DNA of 64,000 bases from Enterococcus pallens ATCC BAA-351. GTDB lineage: Bacteria > Bacillota > Bacilli > Lactobacillales > Enterococcaceae. Shown here piece by piece: positions 59,301 to 64,000 of the stretch. The stretch is from the NCBI RefSeq assembly GCF_000407485.1, contig NZ_ASWD01000001.1, positions 992,001-1,056,000 of the forward strand, given 5' to 3'. The notes under the pieces are model-generated. The model was given only the letters and a program-made list of their open reading frames with translations, was not told the origin of the DNA and ran no database searches. The translations under genes and the position numbers were made by a program. The first letter of the stretch is position 1; each line of letters begins with the position of its first letter.

Positions 59301-61091
59301 TCGGATAGTGACTCAGATTCTGATAGTGATTCAGACTCGGACAGTGATTCAGACTCAGACAGCGATTCGGATTCGGACAGTGATTCAGACTCCGACAGTG
59401 ACTCAGATTCTGATAGTGATTCGGATTCAGACAGTGACTCAGATTCTGATAGTGATTCAGACTCCGACAGTGACTCAGATTCCGACAGTGATTCGGACTC
59501 GGATAGTGATTCAGACTCGGACAGTGATTCAGATTCGGACAGCGATTCAGATTCCGATAGTGACTCAGATTCGGACAGCGATTCGGACTCGGATAGTGAT
59601 TCAGACTCCGACAGCGATTCGGATTCGGACAGTGATTCAGACTCCGACAGTGACTCAGATTCTGATAGTGATTCGGATTCAGACAGTGACTCAGATTCTG
59701 ATAGTGATTCAGATTCCGATAGCGACTCAGATTCCGACAGTGATTCGGACTCAGACAGCGATTCAGATTCGGACAGCGATTCGGACTCGGACAGCGATTC
59801 CGATAGTGATTCGGACTCGGATAGTGATTCGGACTCGGATAGTGATTCAGACTCCGACAGTGACTCAGATTCCGATAGTGATTCAGACTCCGACAGTGAC
59901 TCAGATTCCGATAGTGATTCGGACTCGGATAGTGATTCAGACTCGGATAGTGATTCAGACTCAGATAGCGATTCTGATTCCGATAGTGATTCGGACTCAG
60001 ACAGCGACAGTGATTCCGATAGTGACTCGGATTCCGATAGCGATTCAGATTCCGACAGCGATTCAGATTCCGATAGTGACTCGGATTCAGACAGTGATTC
60101 AGATTCCGATAGTGACTCAGATTCAGACAGTGACTCAGATTCCGATAGTGATTCGGACTCAGACAGTGATTCGGACTCGGATAGCGATTCAGATTCCGAT
60201 AGTGACTCAGACTCGGATAGCGACTCAGATTCCGATAGTGATTCAGACTCAGATAGCGACAGTGATTCCGATAGTGATTCGGACTCAGACAGCGACAGTG
60301 ATTCCGATAGTGACTCAGATTCAGACAGCGATTCAGACTCAGACTCCGATAGTGATGCAGATGCTGATTACGATCATTGGGTGGTCAATCCACCAGCATT
60401 AAATCCTAATAAAGCTGGAGATACGATTATTTCTGGAAGTGTACCAAGTCAAAGCATGGATTATGATCGGACTTACACAGTGGATATCTATGTGAATGAT
60501 CAATTGATCGTTAGTGGAATAGCGGTCGATCCAGGTGGAAACTTCTATTATGATTTAGCTGAAATTGCCAATGAATACGTAAGATTGACTGGAAGAGTGC
60601 TTGAAGAAGGCGATATTGTGACTGCTATTGTAAAAGGGCATCAAGAGGGTAAAGAAGACAAGGAAAGCCAAAGTTCAAGTATTGTAGTTCAAGGCGATTC
60701 TGAATCAGACTCGGATAGCGACTCAGATTCAGACAGTGATTCGGATTCCGATAGTGATTCAGACTCAGACAGTGATTCGGATTCCGATAGTGATTCAGAC
60801 TCAGACTCGGATAGCGACTCAGATTCAGACAGTGATTCGGATTCGGACAGTGATTCGGATTCCGATAGTGACTCAGACAGCGATTCGGATTCAGATAAAC
60901 CTAAAACACTTCCAGGCACAGGGACAAGCGGTTCATCAGGAAATTCTTTGAACAAAAAATCACTTCCTAGCACTGGTACAGAAGATAATCAACTGCTTTA
61001 TTCTGTTGCTGGGTTAGGAATGGTTGGATTGGGGCTTACTTTCTATGACGTTTCGAATAAGAAAAAAAGAAGAAACGAGAAAACAGAATAA
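53328..61091 (+). CDS. Giant LPxTG-anchored SD-repeat adhesin (adhesin 1)
   Basis: 2587 residues. A long KxYKxGKxW-like signal ([17 protein letters not shown], cleavage near HATENE, ~55) is followed by an A-region (~60-500), MucBP-type repeats (~500-900; [30 protein letters not shown]), and a serine-aspartate stalk (~911-2343, ~1430 residues of SD). An Ig-like unit (~2344-2456, [20 protein letters not shown]) separates it from a second short SD run (~2457-2522). The end carries LPGTG (~2527) and LPSTG (~2545), a membrane helix and KKKRRNEK. Sortase A should join it to peptidoglycan. Last part of the proposed phase-variable operon; the ribosome site GGGGAG is rather far (12 bases). Confidence 0.92.
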   Translation: MSKRRKMVYRHEPIKKYRMHKVKKNWVVKGGVAGAMLVSTVAVPASNMVAHATENEVADATTGEEIDTIASSDPVEEVAPQGGEVAALGTDVSQRPQLQASDNPEGTKTWTANVDDEVTVSNIQRIKQNGSPAASAYTIEKYDAGISFVIDIDNSQGVFSIGDKIIVPITGNGTENNGLPVFNQLAGTLSGVGNIRYVSDNVGFELVITENFTNKIRGNMIMSGTTWDFPKFYNEVTGKLECHSIDIFFLDQKIETITTTFSKTATAASKRNLLSGTAARADTVRSIHAYNNWEKLASIVKGLEPLPEKDSLIQISRATIESNSPISSYVGDDKQDKNNENWFMLAVPSPDGSGNLFTSVGVNSGYVLRYIDVPQDATNEQITEALELAGPNSYTSTKNSDGTFTFASNTGTGKNGVKLVDTNQYKNSGATTPVEYIEQRTGLVYEDAELIKKINDVYSSQTLAYNNEFYIFFEDSSVSHKITTEYTDSEGNSFSRSSTSTPNAVTIEENSTLNINYLESGTNRVVQAATQLSGFKDETATISPEDIDLTTLGYDLDLTNLPEGASTTDGSLTYIFPEAGTPKEITYYYTPREYKTEVKYLFDPDGTRTNMTEIIPSQKLSGTTGQEEYIFSEDYRDKEYVLVEQPDMTVTFGPDTKESYNFIYQKVGKLSYDTTAYKGPAKDLTQMTINSGSYTINDDLETVENIKLVGIPDGYHLEDGDKTSYHNNSEFSPANPVENTTLTLVPNLATVKHTYVDDQGKALEGISTIVDPSLVGNDIEDKAQVVTGYYLTDKTVTGHESSDTSGLGKVGATGQVEVKYTYKEMGSYVFINEDGTTPPESIKYENHPTDPTQKNPNQVIPYLGEGYTAVDSEGTPLEWEDPEDETKGYKAPKVTSLDEDTEIKYQLNDDESDSDSDSDSDSDSDSDSDSDSDSDSDSDSDSDSDSDSDSDSDSDSDSDSDSDSDSDSDSDSDSDSDSDSDSDSDSDSDSDSDSDSDSDSDSDSDSDSDSDSDSDSDSDSDSDSDSDSDSDSDSDSDSDSDSDSDSDSDSDSDSDSDSDSDSDSDSDSDSDSDSDSDSDSDSDSDSDSDSDSDSDSDSDSDSDSDSDSDSDSDSDSDSDSDSDSDSDSDSDSDSDSDSDSDSDSDSDSDSDSDSDSDSDSDSDSDSDSDSDSDSDSDSDSDSDSDSDSDSDSDSDSDSDSDSDSDSDSDSDSDSDSDSDSDSDSDSDSDSDSDSDSDSDSDSDSDSDSDSDSDSDSDSDSDSDSDSDSDSDSDSDSDSDSDSDSDSDSDSDSDSDSDSDSDSDSDSDSDSDSDSDSDSDSDSDSDSDSDSDSDSDSDSDSDSDSDSDSDSDSDSDSDSDSDSDSDSDSDSDSDSDSDSDSDSDSDSDSDSDSDSDSDSDSDSDSDSDSDSDSDSDSDSDSDSDSDSDSDSDSDSDSDSDSDSDSDSDSDSDSDSDSDSDSDSDSDSDSDSDSDSDSDSDSDSDSDSDSDSDSDSDSDSDSDSDSDSDSDSDSDSDSDSDSDSDSDSDSDSDSDSDSDSDSDSDSDSDSDSDSDSDSDSDSDSDSDSDSDSDSDSDSDSDSDSDSDSDSDSDSDSDSDSDSDSDSDSDSDSDSDSDSDSDSDSDSDSDSDSDSDSDSDSDSDSDSDSDSDSDSDSDSDSDSDSDSDSDSDSDSDSDSDSDSDSDSDSDSDSDSDSDSDSDSDSDSDSDSDSDSDSDSDSDSDSDSDSDSDSDSDSDSDSDSDSDSDSDSDSDSDSDSDSDSDSDSDSDSDSDSDSDSDSDSDSDSDSDSDSDSDSDSDSDSDSDSDSDSDSDSDSDSDSDSDSDSDSDSDSDSDSDSDSDSDSDSDSDSDSDSDSDSDSDSDSDSDSDSDSDSDSDSDSDSDSDSDSDSDSDSDSDSDSDSDSDSDSDSDSDSDSDSDSDSDSDSDSDSDSDSDSDSDSDSDSDSDSDSDSDSDSDSDSDSDSDSDSDSDSDSDSDSDSDSDSDSDSDSDSDSDSDSDSDSDSDSDSDSDSDSDSDSDSDSDSDSDSDSDSDSDSDSDSDSDSDSDSDSDSDSDSDSDSDSDSDSDSDSDSDSDSDSDSDSDSDSDSDSDSDSDSDSDSDSDSDSDSDSDSDSDSDSDSDSDSDSDSDSDSDSDSDSDSDSDSDSDSDSDSDSDSDSDSDSDSDSDSDSDSDSDSDSDSDSDSDSDSDSDSDSDSDSDSDSDSDSDSDSDSDSDSDSDSDSDSDSDSDSDSDSDSDSDSDSDSDSDSDSDSDSDSDSDSDSDSDSDSDSDSDSDSDSDSDSDSDSDSDSDSDSDSDSDSDSDSDSDSDSDSDSDSDSDSDSDSDSDSDSDSDSDSDSDSDSDSDADADYDHWVVNPPALNPNKAGDTIISGSVPSQSMDYDRTYTVDIYVNDQLIVSGIAVDPGGNFYYDLAEIANEYVRLTGRVLEEGDIVTAIVKGHQEGKEDKESQSSSIVVQGDSESDSDSDSDSDSDSDSDSDSDSDSDSDSDSDSDSDSDSDSDSDSDSDSDSDSDSDSDSDSDSDSDKPKTLPGTGTSGSSGNSLNKKSLPSTGTEDNQLLYSVAGLGMVGLGLTFYDVSNKKKRRNEKTE
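56060..60357 (+). repeat. SD-coding hexanucleotide tract of adhesin 1
   Basis: About 4.3 kb of GAY-TCN or AGY codon pairs encoding uninterrupted Ser-Asp. Third positions vary (GATTCA, GACTCG, GATAGC, GACAGT and others), and blocks of 30-70 bases recur in different orders, a sign of repeated unequal recombination. A second tract is at 60697-60894. Confidence 0.95.
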
Positions 61092-61187
61092 GTAGGCAGT
61101 TCATGTGATTGATTAATGAATGAAGTTGCACAACTAGAGCTAGATTAGCTTGTGTAGCTTCATTTTCTCAAAGGGAGGAAAGTGTTG

Positions 61188-64000
61188 ATGGATTTAAATG
61201 GGATGAAACGGGAATATCAACCATTGAGTGAAAGGACGATCATTTATCGAAGAACCGGAAAGAAAATAGTATTAGCCAGTAGTCCATTGTTGACGCTGTT
61301 CTTAAGCTCCTTAACTGTTAGCAATGTATATGCTGCTACATCTACTCCTCAAGCTCCAATCGGGAGTTTTCCAGATTATACATTTGAGACGGTTGGCGAG
61401 TTCATTTCGCTGAGTAATGAGATAGGTACACAATCTACAGATTACTTTGAAGAGCCAGAAGATATTTCTACCTCTCCAAATCGGAAGAAAATCTGGGTAC
61501 AAATCGTCCTTCCAGCTTTGGAGAGGACTGGCGTGTTGATTAATGAACCCGGAGTTATTGAAAAAATAGAAAATCTGCTGCAGATTAGAACAGATAATCC
61601 TTTAAACGAGGGTATAGTTAAGGCTGCCGCAGATGAATTAGATGCTGCTGTTGCCGAAGCGAGGGATCTAAGAAACAAAGCGATGTCTGATGCAATGGCA
61701 GAGATTAGGTTAGATAAAAGAAATCCTACAGGTGGAAGGTCTACCTATTATAATTTCATAGGTGAGGCTTTTGACACACTTAATACAACGTATGACCAAA
61801 CGAGTACCAATCCACCAACTAAAACTACTAAAGACTTGGAAGAGGCTACAGCAGCGCATGCTGAATTGAGAATTTTAGTTGATGCCGAAATCAGAGCTTA
61901 CAAAGGCAAACCAGGTCCTCTTTCCGACCAGTGGGTAGCGAAAGCTAATGTCACCTACAGCTATATAGATACGTTTGGTAACACGATTGCTAATGATGCC
62001 ACTCTTGAAGCAGAAGTCGGTACTGCAGTTCCTGAGAATAAAAAAGAGATTCTTAACTATACCTTCAAGGAAGTTCAAGAAGGCTCGGCAGAAACTGTTT
62101 TAGAAAATGATGCCTCACAAGTAACTTATGTTTATGAGGGAAATCCAACCACAGTTACTTATCGATATTTAAGTGACACTGGAAAGGAATTAACTGAAGA
62201 TGAAGTCGATTCTGACTATAGAGTGGGACAAGCGATCGCTGAACCGGAAGCAAAGACATTTGATCATTATAGCTTTGTCAGAAGAGAAGGCGACACTGCT
62301 GCGGGGGCAAATGGTTCATCGGTCATCACCTATATCTATGAAGGAAATGCATCAACAGTAACGTATCGATACCTTAATCAACATGGAGATGAAATCTATC
62401 CACAAGTAACGGATACGCAACGATTTGATGATCTAGTTGCCAACAAGCAAGAAACAATTCATGGTTACGATTTTGTTCAAACGGACAGTAATTCAGAAAC
62501 CGTATTAGCAGATGATCAAACGATTGTTACCTATATCTATGATGGACAGGAAAAAACTATTAATTACAATTATGTGGATAGAAATGGTCAAACGATCCAT
62601 ACAGATAGTCAAACAGCAAAAGTCGGCGACAACATTACAGATAAGGTTCAAGTAGTCGAGGGGTATATCTATGTAGATAAACAAGAAGGATCATCAGAAG
62701 GAATCATTGGAGCAGACGATACACCAACTGTTACCTATGTCTATGGTCAATTAGGTCAATACATCATTGAAAAAGATGGGGAAGAGACGTTTGTTGACTA
62801 TGTCAATGACCCAGAAGATCCAAGGGGCATTCTGGAAGGCCCTGAAATTCCTTATGAACCCGGTTATACAGTAACACAAGACGGGGAAGATTTAGAGCTA
62901 ATTAGTGAAGAGAATCCTAGCCTTGGATACAAAAAGAAAGACGTAACTAATCCAGAAGAAAACACCAGAATCACTTATGTGAAAGATGATGACTCAGAAT
63001 CCGATTCCGATAGCGATTCAGACTCAGATAGTGATTCAGACAGCGACAGTGACTCAGACTCGGATAGTGATTCGGACAGTGACTCAGACTCAGACAGCGA
63101 TTCAGATTCTGATAGTGATTCAGATTCAGACTCGGACAGCGATTCAGACTCCGATAGTGACTCAGATTCAGACAGCGATTCAGACTCAGACAGTGACTCA
63201 GATTCTGATAGTGACTCGGACTCAGACAGCGACTCAGATTCTGATAGTGATTCAGATTCAGACAGTGACTCAGATTCTGATAGTGATTCAGATTCAGACA
63301 GTGATTCAGATTCTGATAGTGATTCGGACTCAGACAGTGACTCAGATTCTGATAGCGATTCAGATTCAGACAGTGATTCGGACTCAGACAGCGACTCAGA
63401 TTCGGACAGTGATTCAGACTCCGATAGCGATTCGGATTCTGATAGTGACTCAGATTCGGATTCGGACAGCGATTCAGATTCTGATAGTGATTCGGATTCT
63501 GATAGTGATTCAGACTCAGACAGCGACTCAGATTCCGATAGTGATTCGGACTCCGATAGTGACTCAGATTCTGATAGTGATTCAGACTCAGACAGTGACT
63601 CAGATTCCGATAGTGATTCAGACAGCGACAGTGATTCAGATTCGGATAGCGATTCGGACTCCGATAGTGACTCAGATTCCGATAGTGATTCAGACAGCGA
63701 CAGTGATTCAGATTCGGATAGCGATTCGGACTCCGATAGTGACTCAGATTCCGATAGTGATTCAGACTCAGATAGCGATTCGGACTCGGACAGTGACTCA
63801 GACTCGGATAGCGATTCGGACTCGGACAGCGATTCAGACTCGGACAGCGATTCAGACTCCGATAGTGATTCAGACTCCGATAGTGACTCAGATTCAGACA
63901 GTGATTCGGACTCGGATAGCGATTCAGACTCAGACAGCGACTCAGATTCTGATAGTGATTCAGATTCAGACAGTGATTCAGACTCAGATAGCGATTCGGA
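61188..64000 (+). CDS. Second SD-repeat adhesin (adhesin 2), cut by the window end
   Basis: The frame opens at ATG 61188 (GGGAGG 9 bases upstream) and is still open at 64000 (937 codons seen). A signal-like N-terminus ([20 protein letters not shown], ending NVYAATS, ~50) is followed by a helical A-region (~55-260, [20 protein letters not shown]), about four to five MucBP-type repeats of ~65 residues (~265-595, with [39 protein letters not shown]), and an SD stalk from residue ~602 onward. The LPxTG end lies outside the window. It differs from adhesin 1 in its A-region but shares the stalk. 96 bases after adhesin 1, with no clear terminator between. Confidence 0.9.
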   Translation, partial: MDLNGMKREYQPLSERTIIYRRTGKKIVLASSPLLTLFLSSLTVSNVYAATSTPQAPIGSFPDYTFETVGEFISLSNEIGTQSTDYFEEPEDISTSPNRKKIWVQIVLPALERTGVLINEPGVIEKIENLLQIRTDNPLNEGIVKAAADELDAAVAEARDLRNKAMSDAMAEIRLDKRNPTGGRSTYYNFIGEAFDTLNTTYDQTSTNPPTKTTKDLEEATAAHAELRILVDAEIRAYKGKPGPLSDQWVAKANVTYSYIDTFGNTIANDATLEAEVGTAVPENKKEILNYTFKEVQEGSAETVLENDASQVTYVYEGNPTTVTYRYLSDTGKELTEDEVDSDYRVGQAIAEPEAKTFDHYSFVRREGDTAAGANGSSVITYIYEGNASTVTYRYLNQHGDEIYPQVTDTQRFDDLVANKQETIHGYDFVQTDSNSETVLADDQTIVTYIYDGQEKTINYNYVDRNGQTIHTDSQTAKVGDNITDKVQVVEGYIYVDKQEGSSEGIIGADDTPTVTYVYGQLGQYIIEKDGEETFVDYVNDPEDPRGILEGPEIPYEPGYTVTQDGEDLELISEENPSLGYKKKDVTNPEENTRITYVKDDDSESDSDSDSDSDSDSDSDSDSDSDSDSDSDSDSDSDSDSDSDSDSDSDSDSDSDSDSDSDSDSDSDSDSDSDSDSDSDSDSDSDSDSDSDSDSDSDSDSDSDSDSDSDSDSDSDSDSDSDSDSDSDSDSDSDSDSDSDSDSDSDSDSDSDSDSDSDSDSDSDSDSDSDSDSDSDSDSDSDSDSDSDSDSDSDSDSDSDSDSDSDSDSDSDSDSDSDSDSDSDSDSDSDSDSDSDSDSDSDSDSDSDSDSDSDSDSDSDSDSDSDSDSDSDSDSDSDSDSDSDSDSDSDSDSDSDSDSDSDSDSDSDSDSDSDSDSDSDSDSDSDSDSDSDSDSDS
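62991..64000 (+). repeat. SD-coding hexanucleotide tract of adhesin 2 (continues past the window)
   Basis: About 1 kb of the same Ser-Asp codon-pair repeat as in adhesin 1. The long shared sequence in direct orientation invites recombination between the two adhesin genes. Confidence 0.95.

Noticed and set aside
56060-60357. CRISPR-like or satellite array
   Set aside because: The repeats are hexanucleotide codon pairs in one reading frame, with no regular spacer of unique sequence.
56053-60402. A 1449-codon open frame rich in Thr, Gln and Ile over the SD tract
   Set aside because: It is the +1 frame of the Ser-Asp hexanucleotide repeat; the repeat has no stop in this frame by composition. 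The SD frame has the signal peptide, domains and LPxTG end.
60689-60973. Minus-strand Ser/Glu repeat frame, and other minus-strand frames over the SD and Pro/Glu-rich regions (e.g. 48061-48450)
   Set aside because: Antisense shadows of low-complexity coding sequence with no ribosome site.

Overview
The window reads as a chromosomal segment of a low-GC Gram-positive bacterium, most probably an Enterococcus. The signs are WxL surface-protein operons, an Mga-type regulator, LPxTG-anchored MucBP/SD-repeat adhesins, a LevR/sigma-54 mannose-class PTS, a ComK-like factor and strong AGGAGG ribosome sites. No rRNA, tRNA or CRISPR array was seen. Species cannot be fixed by reading alone.

Region 1 (1-10.6 kb): the start of a Na/Pi cotransporter, small stress-type genes (DsrE-like, CsbD), a membrane-anchored protein, and a ROK repressor divergent from a small EIIB-like protein across a perfect 40-bp palindrome. 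An Mga-family regulator then precedes a four-gene WxL operon (small WxL protein, DUF916/DUF3324 protein, small protein with a degenerate sortase signal, large WxL protein).

Region 2 (10.9-20 kb): an accessory patch. It holds an orphan VbhA-like antitoxin, a HigBA-type toxin-antitoxin pair, a TetR regulator, a KTR protein, an ABC/FtsX/HlyD exporter and a VOC protein. The toxin-antitoxin-to-VOC part is bracketed by two directly repeated 0.9-kb copies of an XRE regulator plus membrane-protein cassette. One copy carries an exact 88-bp deletion between 7-bp repeats.

Region 3 (20.5-27 kb): a CtpE-like P-type ATPase with a TVP38/DedA-type membrane protein, divergent from a two-component system, then a PAP2 phosphatase.

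Region 4 (27.2-39.9 kb): two adjacent PTS loci. The first has an ascorbate-class IIB/IIC, an SIS isomerase and a PRD regulator that carries its own EIIA domain. The second is a mannose-class PTS driven by a textbook -24/-12 promoter and a LevR-type activator, with two mannitol-phosphate-dehydrogenase-like paralogues and a ribulose/allulose-phosphate epimerase. Together they look like an alditol or rare-sugar phosphate pathway.

Region 5 (40.5-64 kb): ion channels and a holin-like type I toxin, then the most striking part. A leftward block (ComK-like protein, DUF1659, DUF2922 proteins) and a rightward block (DUF1149 SecB-like protein, glucosaminidase/M23 hydrolase, two DivIVA-like coiled-coil proteins, two small proteins, a helical-barrel protein and two giant SD-repeat adhesins) face away from each other. 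Between them lies a tyrosine recombinase gene bounded by two inverted 17-bp sites. Just inside the left site is a good promoter pointing left, toward comK. Inversion of the 1.6-kb segment would turn it right, into the adhesin operon. I propose that this is a phase-variation switch choosing between the two programmes. The sites, promoter match and gene order are read from the sequence; inversion itself is inference.
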